NCBI RefSeq assembly: GCF_000374485.1
Contig: NZ_KB894507.1
Span: 1-64,000 of the forward strand
DNA: 64,000 nt
Source of the DNA: Algicola sagamiensis DSM 14643
Lineage (GTDB): Bacteria > Pseudomonadota > Gammaproteobacteria > Enterobacterales > Alteromonadaceae
Direction of reading: 5' to 3'
Below, piece after piece: positions 28,601 through 38,200 of this stretch (its first letter is position 1; each line of letters begins with the position of its first letter). A model generated the notes under the pieces. That model was not told where the DNA came from. It saw only the letters and a program-made list of their open reading frames with translations, and searched no databases. The position numbers and the translations under genes are program-made.

Positions 28601-31090
28601 CAGTCTTGTGGACATAGGCTTGCAGATATTCTTCAAGGGAGAGCGGATCCTCTGAGTTTATTATTTCCAGGTGGCGACCTTTCGATAGCAACACAGTTAT
28701 ATCAATCTTCTCCTGGGTTCATCGCGATGAACCAACTGATGAAAGAAACGCTATCTCAAGTTCTCAGCGAGTTGCAAGTTCATTCATCGCTGGCGATTCT
28801 AGAAATTGGTGCAGGCACTGGCGCAACCACACATCATTTGCTGCCTGAACTCGCTAACTGGGATGCAACGTATACTTTTACTGATATTTCACCTTTATTC
28901 CTGCAAAATGCAGCCGTGAAATTTAATGATGCTGAATCGATGGATTTTCGTGTTCTTGATATCGAACAATCGCCAGCAGAACAAGGTTTTCATCAACAAT
29001 ACGATGTTATTGTTGCGGCAAATGTACTCCATGCGACAAAAGATATCGCGCAAACCCTGAAACATACTCGAACACTCCTTAAACCTGGTGGACACCTTTT
29101 ATTGCTTGAAGTCAACAAGCCCACTGTTTCTGTTGATCTAACTTTTGGGCTGCTCGAAGGCTGGTGGCGATTTACTGATACTCATTTAAGGCCTGACTAT
29201 CCATTATTGAGCCAAGTACAATGGTGTGAACAGCTTAAGCTCGCAGGATTCGTCCAAAGTGAAGTTGTTGACGTGCATATTCCAACACCAGGTGGAGATC
29301 AGCGCGTCTTTGTCGCAAAGAATGACTTACAAACCACTCAGCATTCATCTCCTTGGTTGCTTTTATGCAATGATAAAACTGTATCTGAGCAAATCTCAGA
29401 CCCCCTTGCTCGCCAAGGCTATACAACGATACAAATCACCCATGGGTCGCGTTATCACGAATCAAAAGCAGGGAACATCAGCATCAGCCATAGCCTGGCA
29501 GATTTTCAGCTTCTTCTGGATAAGTACCCTCATGCTCAAGGAATTATTTTTCACTGGCAATTCGAAGAATCAGCCTCTAGTGCTGCACTCACTTGTATCA
29601 GTGCATTAAATCTTGCTAAAGCTGTCTCTGGGGCAAAAGGAAATCAACCGCTTTATTATTTCAGCACGCAATCTCAGCTTGTTGATCAACAAGGACCTCT
29701 CACAAAATCACATATTGAGAGTGCTTCGTTATGGGGGGTGCTCGCTGTCCTCCAAGAAGAGCAACCTGAATTAAGGCTCACACTCGTGGATCTCCCAGCA
29801 TCTCCAATTTCAAAAGACTGGCAAATGATCACGGCTAGCCTGACATCAATGACATGCCCAACACAATTGGCGCTTCGAAATAATGCTCTATGGCAACCTT
29901 TCATGTCTTCTGTTTCATCATTTGAGCCCCATCAACTCACGGAAGCTCGAATCGACCCAAATAGCAGTTATCTTGTCACTGGCGCATTCGGAGGCATTGG
30001 TTTTGCACTGTTAGGTGCTCTTGTTCAACGAGGCGCAAAACATATCATCGCTGTTGGACGGCATCGACCAAACGAGACGCAGCAGTATCAGATCAAACGC
30101 TGGCAGTCTTCCGGAGTCAAAATCCAATGCGAGAAAATGGATATTGGTCAAAGAGAAAATGTGCAGCGACTCTTGAGCCCAGATCACATAGACATTCCGT
30201 TAAAAGGAATTTTTCATATCGCTGGTGTGTTTGAGGAAAAGCCAACAACATCTCTTAACCAGACATCCCTGATGCATTCTTTTCATGGAAAATGCTCTGG
30301 CGCGTGGTTATTACATGAGTATTCTCAGCATGCCGAGCTGGATCACTTTGTACTCTTTTCCTCAGCGGCAAGTTGGTTAAATTTACCAAACCAAGGTGCC
30401 TATGCAGCTGCAAATCAAATGCTCGACAGTTTATCCGCTTACAGGCAACAACTTGGACTTCCAACCTTATGTATTAACTGGGGAGCATGGGAAGAAGCAG
30501 GAATGGTCGCCTCGCAATCAGAAACGTTGCTTTCCCTTGGACATCAGCCAATTTCAATGTCAGAGGGGCTCACGATGTTATTTGAACTGATGAATTCATC
30601 TTATTCCAATGTGTCTGTGTTACCGATTCATTGGTCGACCTTCTTCAAAACTTACCGGCAAATCCCACCATCGCTCACGCGAATTGCAACGCAGGTCTGT
30701 TCTCCTGAAAGTTCAATCATGACTAAGTCGAACAATGATGATGTTTCTCTGGGCCGAGTGACTGATGATGATTCGATTGATAACAAAAGCAGATTGCCTA
30801 TTGCTGAGTTTTTACAGACACAAGTTCAACAGCTAACGGGGACGCTCCACCCAATAACGAATGAAATGCCTCTCACTGCACTGGGGATGGATTCAATCAT
30901 GAATATCAACTTAAAGAATCGGATTTTCGAATTTTACGCTATCCAAATTCCACTCGCTGAATTCATTGATGCAACGATCGATTCTTTAGCTGAGCGGATC
31001 AACGAACAACAGCAAACCAATCTCTTCGGACAACAACCATCTCTCGACTTAGAGAATCAGGAAACAGAAATGGAGGAGTTCACGTTATGA
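22646..31090 (+). CDS. PKS loading and first extension module: AL-ACP-KS-AT-DH-cMT-KR-ACP
   Basis: The start is ATG 22646 with GAGG nine bases upstream, giving about 2,814 residues. In order: an acyl-AMP ligase loading domain (about 1-560; FTSGSSGQPKG, NWMPMTHVGSI); a carrier domain with phosphopantetheine Ser in ELGGYS (about 590); a ketosynthase (655-1090; Cys in TACSTG, His in EAHGTGTEMGDP and NIGHAQ); a malonyl-type acyltransferase (GHSIGEYSAA, HAFHS); and a dehydratase-like domain (1545-1820; His in LAEHRVYH, Asp in HPGLIDSML). Then come a C-methyltransferase (EIGAGTGATTHHLL near 2055), a ketoreductase (TGAFGGIG; SSAASW, AYAAAN) and a carrier domain (LGMDSIM near 2750). There is no enoylreductase. 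It should load a carboxylic acid and add one alpha-methylated, reduced C2 unit. The stop overlaps the next start (ATGA). Confidence 0.93.
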   Translation: MTAIGEKKPLYEAIQHLSELSTGIYEINLEQQVSFHVYPDVLQAATKIYQQLRANGIPSGTPVIFQLDTSTSFLTTLIACLLGGYIAIPLARASQDIASTSQRKQLTQILQQLDTPVILTHEANVEEFQANGATSFLRIFAYERLIESTCHHDDPIIHGEASDTCMILFTSGSSGQPKGVELTQENLVSMITGTATMNAFHDQDVTLNWMPMTHVGSIVFLGLLPLYLECNQIHIPTASILHRPLYWLELIEQYRASISWAPNFAFSLINQQAEVIQQRAPDLSSMRFLVNAGEQIAAQTVDRSLAILETLGLPHNALRPAFGMTETCSGITWSKGLTRETLAQSPSFISLGAPIPGAQMRVTDELGTPLKEGEIGRLELTGSSVTNSYHKNTAQNESSFSGQWFITGDLAFISQGELYVTGREKQEIIMNGINVPAHDIETCVDEVDGASPSYTCAFAVREKDTGLEQLAIVFSPANQDESTWIALVKQMNGHLTRQLGFLCHYFLPLKTEDIPKTAIGKIQRTKLIQSFESGQFDRLVEQYATTQILSSIDASQLPSSEVECQIAEIWQEILELEHVGTQSNFFELGGYSILLTRAHAQLQLRFGTFPLDVLFKYPTIETLANFFSTEESLESQLESSVQARVQQRNASNPHQDIAIIGMSCRFPGADSLEAFWQNLIEGIESISFFEDESKVATFMDPKSTSHVNYVNASPTLKNAAAFDAEFFGYSQRDAELMDPQHRVFLEVCWETMERAGYNPHAVKEAIGLYAGASMNTYLLNHVIQQQFNMDEFDDQRVMTPDSMGGFQMMVANDKDYLNTRVSYKLDLTGPSLNIQTACSTGLVVVHQALQSIQSGECDMALAGTTSVQCPQEVGHLHQDSMITSPDGHCRAFDANAKGTIFGSGVGCVLLKKLDQAIADGDHIHAVIKGSAVNNDGLMKVGYMAPSEIGQSKVCLEALEIANIDPATIGFVEAHGTGTEMGDPIEVASLTNAFHAKTDQNQYCAIGSVKTNIGHAQISSGIAGLIKAACAIEHAQIPPTLHFQTPNPLIPFSQTPFYVNTHLQNWSPTAHPRRACVNSLGIGGTNAHVVLEQAPTRQAESKCAEHNECSYLLPLSAKTPKALRDLVSRYCHFLSHTEFDFADICYTASVGRKHFDHRVTFLAQDKQTLLTHVQQWLAQDHQPDSSQSNIPIQFLFTGQGSQYFQMGQSLYEKSAVFRKTMDRCDAIYQQLRNQSLLPLIFDLDDGQLHETVETQPILFAIEYSLATLWMSYGVKPNMLIGHSIGEYSAACIAGIFSLEEGMKLVTKRGELIQSLPKAGEMYAVYATQAQLAPYVAEYEKVSFAAINGPNNIVLSGEVTALTEIITQLEKQEIEYQKLHTSHAFHSPLMQPIVDAFKAVADTVTYHLPKIPLISNMTGSVETDKFCDPAYWAAHILSPVHFAKGVSQLKPGLWLEVGPKPTLTSMAKTFCSEKNQYLPSMRVNHDSWLVHLQSIELFYRANIQVQWHHLFEAHPVYRVPLPTYPFQHKDYWLSQKPIKTSSDHLDMPIEHPLVHQTIHAPSMNATFFETEFSEVRLPFLAEHRVYHRIVVAGANHIATILSAIQPDLSQTTCRLEQLIFPEALVIPSEQSKHVQIILEPDGDSQNVQLISFKPGSSNQHQRHCEATLHQRSAPRHPQRVDIASLLHRCPTKIGADSIYRSLLDRQINLGPQFRWISDLYLGENEALAEIRLPASANIDQRIALHPGLIDSMLQPSLMVLSISEATQTYVPYSMTWFEWLRPIQSYPLWSLTQRRVDGTREVADVQLFDQEGNLVANAIGFEFKPVNPEVFLQEKALSQSLYQLQWDTLPLPQTSPVQSTLNFIALDVQSMSEKLQPYLKPVHTAEYCAMAEALEQLAISYILHAFNQLKLKWQPNAGWTDKDILNQVEIIPLYHPMIQRLLIVLEEKSEQVDHLLSSLLNQETIQSSIATLKQRFGEKIHAELSLLQSCGHRLADILQGRADPLSLLFPGGDLSIATQLYQSSPGFIAMNQLMKETLSQVLSELQVHSSLAILEIGAGTGATTHHLLPELANWDATYTFTDISPLFLQNAAVKFNDAESMDFRVLDIEQSPAEQGFHQQYDVIVAANVLHATKDIAQTLKHTRTLLKPGGHLLLLEVNKPTVSVDLTFGLLEGWWRFTDTHLRPDYPLLSQVQWCEQLKLAGFVQSEVVDVHIPTPGGDQRVFVAKNDLQTTQHSSPWLLLCNDKTVSEQISDPLARQGYTTIQITHGSRYHESKAGNISISHSLADFQLLLDKYPHAQGIIFHWQFEESASSAALTCISALNLAKAVSGAKGNQPLYYFSTQSQLVDQQGPLTKSHIESASLWGVLAVLQEEQPELRLTLVDLPASPISKDWQMITASLTSMTCPTQLALRNNALWQPFMSSVSSFEPHQLTEARIDPNSSYLVTGAFGGIGFALLGALVQRGAKHIIAVGRHRPNETQQYQIKRWQSSGVKIQCEKMDIGQRENVQRLLSPDHIDIPLKGIFHIAGVFEEKPTTSLNQTSLMHSFHGKCSGAWLLHEYSQHAELDHFVLFSSAASWLNLPNQGAYAAANQMLDSLSAYRQQLGLPTLCINWGAWEEAGMVASQSETLLSLGHQPISMSEGLTMLFELMNSSYSNVSVLPIHWSTFFKTYRQIPPSLTRIATQVCSPESSIMTKSNNDDVSLGRVTDDDSIDNKSRLPIAEFLQTQVQQLTGTLHPITNEMPLTALGMDSIMNINLKNRIFEFYAIQIPLAEFIDATIDSLAERINEQQQTNLFGQQPSLDLENQETEMEEFTL

Positions 31091-34000
31091 ACCACCTTCA
31101 ATCATTAATCGCAGAACTCACAAAAAGAAAAATTCAGCTCAGTGCAGAATCGGACAAACTCCATATTCGTGCCCCAAAAGGTGCAATGACAGCAGAGCTA
31201 CAGGCCAGTTTAAAAGCAGAAAAAATTAACTTAATCGCATGGCTAGAAAAATCTGCTTCTGCAAAACAGCTCCCTGTTCTGAAGGAAGATTTGGACAACC
31301 GGTTTCTCCCTTTCCCACTGACCGATATTCAACAAGCCTATTGGGTTGGGAATGCCGCTGGAATGGACAGGCGGGGTCGTTACCATTACTACCTTGAATT
31401 TGATATACCTAATCTAGATCATCAGCGCCTGAGTTCAACATTCAATACGTTAATTGAGCGGCACGAAATGTTGCGCGCAATTGTTTTACCTCATGGTGAA
31501 CAACAAATTCTCGCATCCGTTCCACACTACGAGATCGCTTTTGAAGATCTCAGCAACTTAGGACAGTCAGAAAGCTCGAATCAATTGACATACAAAAGGC
31601 AGTTACTTTCAAATCCCAAACAACAGTTAGATCAATGGCCATTATTTGATATTCAGATCAGTCAAATGAACGACACAATCAGCCGAGTCCATGTCGGTTT
31701 GGATCTGATTGTCCTGGATAGTGGCAGTATGATGATCCTGTTTCGGGAATGGCAGCAATTGTATCAGTTCCCAGAGCTACAACTCGAACCACTTTCATTA
31801 TCTTTTCGGGATTACGTGCTTGCCCAGCAAGCGTTGGAGAATTCGGAAGTTTACCAAAACGCAAAAAGTTACTGGCAGTCTCGATTGGTGTCACTTCCAC
31901 CAGCGCCTGAGCTACCGACTAAAACAGGTGCCATCGAGATCAGCGATAAATTTCAGCGACTGACACATCGCTTGCCTGCCCATCAATGGCAAAGCCTTAA
32001 GGAGCAAGCACAACAATCGGGAGTGACGCCATCTGCGCTCCTTCTCAGCGTTTTTTCTGAAGTACTCTCTTTCTGGTCCGGACAAGTTGAATTTACTTTA
32101 AATCTGACTCTCTTTAATCGGATGCCAGTTGACTCACAGATCAACCAAATTATTGGCGACTTTACTTCGGTCACACTTCTGCATTGCGACCTCAGTAATC
32201 AACGCACTTTGTTGGAAAATGTAAAGCAGATGCAGCGGCAGCTTTCCGAGGATATGGAACACCGGCATTACCCAGGTATTCAAGTGTTAAGAGATTGGGC
32301 AAAACTACTCGGGGGAACAGGAAAAGCGCTTGCACCCGTTATATTCAGCAGTACCCTCGTTTTAGATAAGCAAGATACTTTTAATCTATACAGCTTCCTA
32401 GAAGGTGAATTGACGTATGCGCTCAGTCAAACACCACAGCTATTTCTTGATCATCAACTGCTTGAAGATAATGGGCAGCTGATTTTTCACTGGGATTATG
32501 TTGAAGGCTACTATCCGGATGGGTTGATTGAAGCAATGTTTCAAGCATATACAGATCGCATCATTGCTCTGACTCAAGAATCACAATTGTGGCAAGAACC
32601 AACACCATCGTTTTTACCACCCTCGCAGCGTAAACAAAGACAGGAAATCAATGACACGACGCAAGTTTTATCTTCATGGACGCTGACAGACTTATTTTTA
32701 AAACAAGTCCAACAACATCCAGATAAAATCGCGATTCAATCTACAAAAGCACAATTCACTTATGCTGATATCTATCGAAAAGCATGCCACCTTGCCCGAC
32801 AACTGAAAAAATCAGGTGCTTCTCAAACCCAGCCTGTCGGGATCATTTTAGAAAAAGGTCCAGAACAAATTGTTGCTGTTTTTGCCGCACTCCTTTGTGG
32901 TGCACCCTATTTACCAATTGATGCGCAACAACCGATCAGCCGACAAATGAAACTCATTGAAGACAGTCAGCTCCAAGTTGCCTGTGTCAGCAGTAAATGG
33001 TTGAAACGATTTGGACCAGAGATTCAGCCTCATACCATGCATTGGTTGAACGTTGATACGATCAAAGATAAAAAGAAGCCGACAGCAATCCAGCCAAAAT
33101 CAAAACCTGATGATCTTGCTTATATTCTTTACACATCAGGCACAACTGGCAAACCGAAAGGCGTGATGATTGAGCACCAAAGTGTGATCAATCGCATGAT
33201 CGATGTGACCGACCGATTTCGTCTTCAGCATGAAGATGTTACCTTTGGACTGACCGCACTTCATCATGATCTCTCTGTTTTTGATATTTTTGCCACACTT
33301 TGCTGCTTTGGTGGCACATTAGTATTACCGGAAGCCAAACATCATAAAGATCCTGTGCATTGGCAAAAAGTCATCAGCCAATTCAATGTCACGCTATGGA
33401 ACTCAGTCCCCGCATTTATGGATATGTTCATCACACATTTAAAGAGCAATCATGAGCAAGACACGGGTAGCCTCCGTTGGGTTATTCTTTCTGGGGATTT
33501 TATCCCACTTTCATTACCAGAACGTATTCGAACGCTGATACCAACAGTCGATTTAGTTTCCGCTGGAGGCCCCACAGAAACCACAGTTTGGGATATTTGT
33601 TATCCGGTTGGTGAAATTGAGTCTGACTGGTCCGCAATACCCTATGGCTGTCCAATGAATAACGCAACGTATTATATTCTCAACCCAAAGGGACATGACT
33701 GCCCAGATTGGACCATTGGAGAGATGTACATTGGCGGCACTGGTCTTGCGCGCGGATTTTGGCAAGATGAGGAAAGAACCAAAGCCGTATTTATTGAGCA
33801 TCCTCAAACCCATGAACGATTGTATCGCTCTGGTGATATCGGCCGCTTTCACCCCAATGGTTACATTGAGATCCAGGCCCGTAAAGATTTTCAATTAAAA
33901 ATCCAAGGGCAGCGCATCGATCTGAGCGAAATTGAACATCAACTTTTGACCCATCCTGATGTTCAACAAGCTGTTGTCGTTGCAACAGCATCCAATCCTC

Positions 34001-35271
34001 CACAATTGATCGCTCATGTCGTTACAAAACAGTCGCTACTGCAACAGCCTGATACCGACGTCGACAATGACACTATCAAAAAGATGGACTTTAAACTCAA
34101 ACAACACGGATTAAACCATACGGGTTCCGCAGAACAAGCGATCCAACTCCCTCGTTCTACGGAAAATCCGCAACATCAATTGGATTTCCTGCTTCGCCAG
34201 AGCCACCGCCATTTTCTGTATGAACCGATCGCTTTGGAACATCTCGCTGACTGGCTATCCAATTTACAACAAAGAACCATTGATAATGCGCCACTGCCAA
34301 AGTATCAATATCCATCTGCAGGTGGCCTTTATCCTGTTCAAACCTATCTTCATGTCAAAGCTGATCGAATTTGGGGTTTAAACGAAGGTTTTTATTATTA
34401 TCACCCTCAGCAACATGCTTTACTACCGGTGGATTCACCCTCGACCATCCCAGCCAATTTCTATTCTGGGGTGAATAAACCCATTTTTGAGCAAGCAGGC
34501 GTGATGCTCTTTTTGATTGGAAAACTCGATGCTGTTGAACCCATTTACCCAGGAAAAGGACTCGAGTTTTGTCATTTAGAAGCAGGCTATATGAGTCAGT
34601 TGCTCATGGAGAAGTCTCCTATTTACGAAATTGGTTTATGCCCAGCAGGCGATGGAGTCAATCTCAAACAACTCGCTGACAAACTCGCACTCACTGCCGA
34701 CCAACATCTTGTACATACCCTGATGTGCGGAAAAATCGATGCGGAGTGGAGCAAACAATGGATGGCATACCATCAACACCAAAGTAACGATGAAATCCAG
34801 GCCACTTTACAGTCTCATCTAAAGAAACATTTACCGTATTACATGCTGCCAGCACAAATCCAATCTTGGGATAGACTTCCGCTTACAGCGAATGGAAAAG
34901 TAAACCGTAAAGCACTCATGCATGCACCAACCAATCCAGTTGATGCACCATTCGTTCCAGCGAAAAGCAAAACCGAAACCGAATTAAAAACAATGTTGTG
35001 TGACATCCTTGAGCGTGAAGACATTTCTATCACACAGCCATTTTTTGAACTTGGTGCAAACTCAGTTCACCTCGTTCAATTCCGCCAAAAGATTGAAGCA
35101 CACTGGCAAAAAGAACTCCAGATGGCCGATTTGTTTTCGCAAGCCAACCTACAGTCTTTAGCAGCATTCATCGATCCGGTATCGGACCAACATCATCAAA
35201 GAATGAAAACGTCTCTTGCAGATATTGCGAAAAAACAGCGGGCAGCATTGACTAGACGTTCAAAAAAATAA
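31087..35271 (+). CDS. NRPS thiazole module: docking-Cy-A(Cys)-Ox-PCP
   Basis: A 1,394-residue single module. Residues 1-60 are a TubC-type N-terminal docking domain (LQSLIAELTKRKIQLSAESD). A heterocyclisation domain follows (about 73-500), opening PFPLTDIQQAYWVG, with the DxxxxD motif as DLIVLD near 206 in place of the condensation HHxxxDG. The adenylation domain (about 530-1270) has YTSGTTGKPKG and pocket residues reading D-L-F-N-L-S, a Cys-type code. It is interrupted at about 1000-1225 by an FMN-dependent oxidase of the McbC/SagB nitroreductase type (YPSAGGLYPVQ, GLCPAGDG). It resumes with LTANGKVNRKAL and ends in a carrier domain (ELGANSVH, Ser near 1326). Expected chemistry is Cys loading, cyclodehydration to thiazoline and oxidation to thiazole. 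Confidence 0.92.
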   Translation: MNHLQSLIAELTKRKIQLSAESDKLHIRAPKGAMTAELQASLKAEKINLIAWLEKSASAKQLPVLKEDLDNRFLPFPLTDIQQAYWVGNAAGMDRRGRYHYYLEFDIPNLDHQRLSSTFNTLIERHEMLRAIVLPHGEQQILASVPHYEIAFEDLSNLGQSESSNQLTYKRQLLSNPKQQLDQWPLFDIQISQMNDTISRVHVGLDLIVLDSGSMMILFREWQQLYQFPELQLEPLSLSFRDYVLAQQALENSEVYQNAKSYWQSRLVSLPPAPELPTKTGAIEISDKFQRLTHRLPAHQWQSLKEQAQQSGVTPSALLLSVFSEVLSFWSGQVEFTLNLTLFNRMPVDSQINQIIGDFTSVTLLHCDLSNQRTLLENVKQMQRQLSEDMEHRHYPGIQVLRDWAKLLGGTGKALAPVIFSSTLVLDKQDTFNLYSFLEGELTYALSQTPQLFLDHQLLEDNGQLIFHWDYVEGYYPDGLIEAMFQAYTDRIIALTQESQLWQEPTPSFLPPSQRKQRQEINDTTQVLSSWTLTDLFLKQVQQHPDKIAIQSTKAQFTYADIYRKACHLARQLKKSGASQTQPVGIILEKGPEQIVAVFAALLCGAPYLPIDAQQPISRQMKLIEDSQLQVACVSSKWLKRFGPEIQPHTMHWLNVDTIKDKKKPTAIQPKSKPDDLAYILYTSGTTGKPKGVMIEHQSVINRMIDVTDRFRLQHEDVTFGLTALHHDLSVFDIFATLCCFGGTLVLPEAKHHKDPVHWQKVISQFNVTLWNSVPAFMDMFITHLKSNHEQDTGSLRWVILSGDFIPLSLPERIRTLIPTVDLVSAGGPTETTVWDICYPVGEIESDWSAIPYGCPMNNATYYILNPKGHDCPDWTIGEMYIGGTGLARGFWQDEERTKAVFIEHPQTHERLYRSGDIGRFHPNGYIEIQARKDFQLKIQGQRIDLSEIEHQLLTHPDVQQAVVVATASNPPQLIAHVVTKQSLLQQPDTDVDNDTIKKMDFKLKQHGLNHTGSAEQAIQLPRSTENPQHQLDFLLRQSHRHFLYEPIALEHLADWLSNLQQRTIDNAPLPKYQYPSAGGLYPVQTYLHVKADRIWGLNEGFYYYHPQQHALLPVDSPSTIPANFYSGVNKPIFEQAGVMLFLIGKLDAVEPIYPGKGLEFCHLEAGYMSQLLMEKSPIYEIGLCPAGDGVNLKQLADKLALTADQHLVHTLMCGKIDAEWSKQWMAYHQHQSNDEIQATLQSHLKKHLPYYMLPAQIQSWDRLPLTANGKVNRKALMHAPTNPVDAPFVPAKSKTETELKTMLCDILEREDISITQPFFELGANSVHLVQFRQKIEAHWQKELQMADLFSQANLQSLAAFIDPVSDQHHQRMKTSLADIAKKQRAALTRRSKK

Positions 35272-35289
35272 GCATTTGAGAGAAAAACC

Positions 35290-38200
35290 ATGCGTGAATC
35301 AGATTACATCGGTAGCATTGCCATTATTGGCATGAGTGGTCGCTTTCCAGGCGCCAATAACCTTAAAGCGTTTTGGGAAAATCTCAAACAAGGAAAGGAA
35401 GGTGTTACATTTTACGGCGAACAAACGCTTCTGAGTAAAGGGGAAAATCCATCCCTGCTCAACCAGCCAGAATATGTTCCCGCCTGCCCTGCGCTTGAAC
35501 AAATTGATGCGTTTGATCCGAGCTTTTTCCAAATCAGTCCTCGAGAAGCAAAAGAACTTGCGCCGCAGTTACGATTATTTTTGGAATGTACATGGGAAGC
35601 TTTTGAACATAGCGGTTATCTTCCTGAAGATTACGATGGCCAAATTGGTGTTTATGCGGGTTCCAATTTAAGCCAATACTGGCGACTCAAACCGACGCAT
35701 TTTGACCCAACACTCTCAGAAATTTTGGGCAATGATAAAGACTATCTTGCCAGTTATATTTCTTATCGTTTAAATCTGAAAGGGCCAAGTGTTGGTATTC
35801 AAACGGCTTGTTCAACATCACTCGTTGCGATTAGCACCGCATGTCAAGCGCTCAATAGCTTTCAATGTGAAATGGCAATTGCAGGTGGAAGTGCAATCAG
35901 GCTGCCTCAAGATAGAGGTTACGTTTGGGAAAAAGACAGTATTCTGACCCCCGATGGGCATTGCCGTCCATTTGATGCGAATGCCGCAGGCACACTGTTT
36001 GGCAGCGGTGTTGGTGTTGTGTTGCTCAAAAGATTGGATGAAGCGCTTGAAGATGGCGATACAATACACGCGATTATCCGAGGATCAGCAATCAATAATG
36101 ATGGTCATGCCAAAGTCGGGTTTAGCGCGCCGAGTGTGGAAGGTCAGGCGAATGTGATCTCGCTGGCTCAAGCCATTGCCGATGTCCACCCAGAAACGAT
36201 CCAATACATTGAGGCACATGGTACAGCGACACCACTTGGTGATCCTGTTGAAGTCTCTGCGCTAACTCGCGCTTTTCGTGAGCAAACAGACAAAAATCAG
36301 TTTTGTGGTATTGGTTCCGTCAAATCAAATATTGGTCACCTGGAAACCGCTGCGGGCGTTGCTGGATTAATCAAAACAGTTTTAGCACTTGGGCATCAAA
36401 CCATCCCAGCAAATCTTCACTTTGAGCAAGAAAATCCGGAGATCCACTTTTCTCAAACCCCTTTTTACGTTGTTGATCATCCGCAACCCTGGCCAACATC
36501 CGAAACACCAAGGCGTGCAGGGGTCAGCTCATTTGGAATGGGTGGGACGAATGCACATGTAATTTTAGAGGAAGCTCCTCAGCGTAAGCAAATGGCCACG
36601 GATTCACCATCGGTGATTATCCCGTTATCCGCCCAAACTCCCGAAGCACTGATTCAGCAAAAAGAGCAGCTTCATGCATATTTTCATGAATCAGCAGAGT
36701 TTGAACTTGCAAATGTTGCTTTTACTTTACAGCAGGGCCGTCAATCCTTTGCATATCGCAACGCCTGCATATTACAGACTTCGGGAACGCCGCAGCTACA
36801 GTTTCTCGAAAAAGATATGCATGCAGAAACAGAACATTTGATCATTTATCTCAGTAAAGCTGTTGAAAATTTTTCGCTATTCGCCACCTTATTTGAACAA
36901 GACTCCCGCTTCGAAAGTTATGTTCGTCAGGTGCAAGAAGTACTACCAAAAGATTCACAAATGAATCTTCTCACATCGGATATCTGGCTTAAAAAACAAA
37001 AAGATAAGCAGCTGAAAAAAGTCCTCACCTTTGTTGGGCAATATGCTTTGGCTCGTTTGATCCGTACGCAAGTACAACAGAGTATCAGCTTTCTCTCCAG
37101 TGGGAGTGGCCATTTGATCGCGGCCTGCCTTACAGGCGCCCTCAAGTTAGAATCAGCCTTAACAACACTGCTATTCAATAAGCCAGTGAATCAACAACAT
37201 ATTGAGCCAACAACGCACTTGTGGATCATCGAAGAAACGGGGGAAGTGATCCAAAAAGAGCAGTTTATCTCGAGCCAGCTTTTTTCAGTCAAAGCAAAAA
37301 CATCTGCCAATGTCAATATTCATTATCCAGAGCACAGTTTAGTGCTTCAAGCGGGGAAAGGATTTAAATCCAGTGATCAAGAATTATTGAAATTGGATCC
37401 TTTTCAACTCAAAGTACCGGAGGCACAACTCTCACTACATATTGCCATGCATCTTTGGCTATTCGGGTTATCTCTTGACTGGCTCAATGTGAAGGCACCA
37501 GAGATAGGTCAGCGGATCCCATTACCAACCTATCCATTTCAGCGGCAATCTTACTGGATAGATGAACCCACACCATACTGGCAGAACACTTCTCTCACTC
37601 GTGAGCAGGAAAATAGGCCATTTGAAGGCCCCGTAGATAGAGGACATATTCAACAAAAAATCCGTGAGTTTATCGGTAAAGCATTGCATGTTTCACCAGA
37701 CACTATCGAGCCGTCACAGAACTTCTTATCCATGGGTGCTGACTCGTTGGTTTTTATGGAGTCAATTCAAGCGATCGATAAAGCGTTTGGGGTTCAATTA
37801 AAAATAAAAGATGTGTTTGAATCACTCGTGAATATCGACGTATTAACGGACTATATTCACGAAAGGCAAAAGGCAAAAGATACGTCTTCAACTGAATCAG
37901 TGGTTCCAGAACAACGCCATGTGACTTCAACAATTCAAGCTGAACCAGGTTGGAAAATTGGACAACAGCAGCATCGACAACTCACCAGTACACAACAGAC
38001 TTTTCTACAAGAATTTATCGAGCGATACACCAGCAAAACGAGACAATCCAAACGTAAAACACAAACAAACCGCCAAGTCTTAGCTGATGTGCGAACAACG
38101 GCTGGTTATAAACAATATCTCAAAGAATTGCTCTACCCTATCACCATGCGCTCCGCACAAGGGGCCTATATGGTTGATATTGATGATAACCACTATCTAG

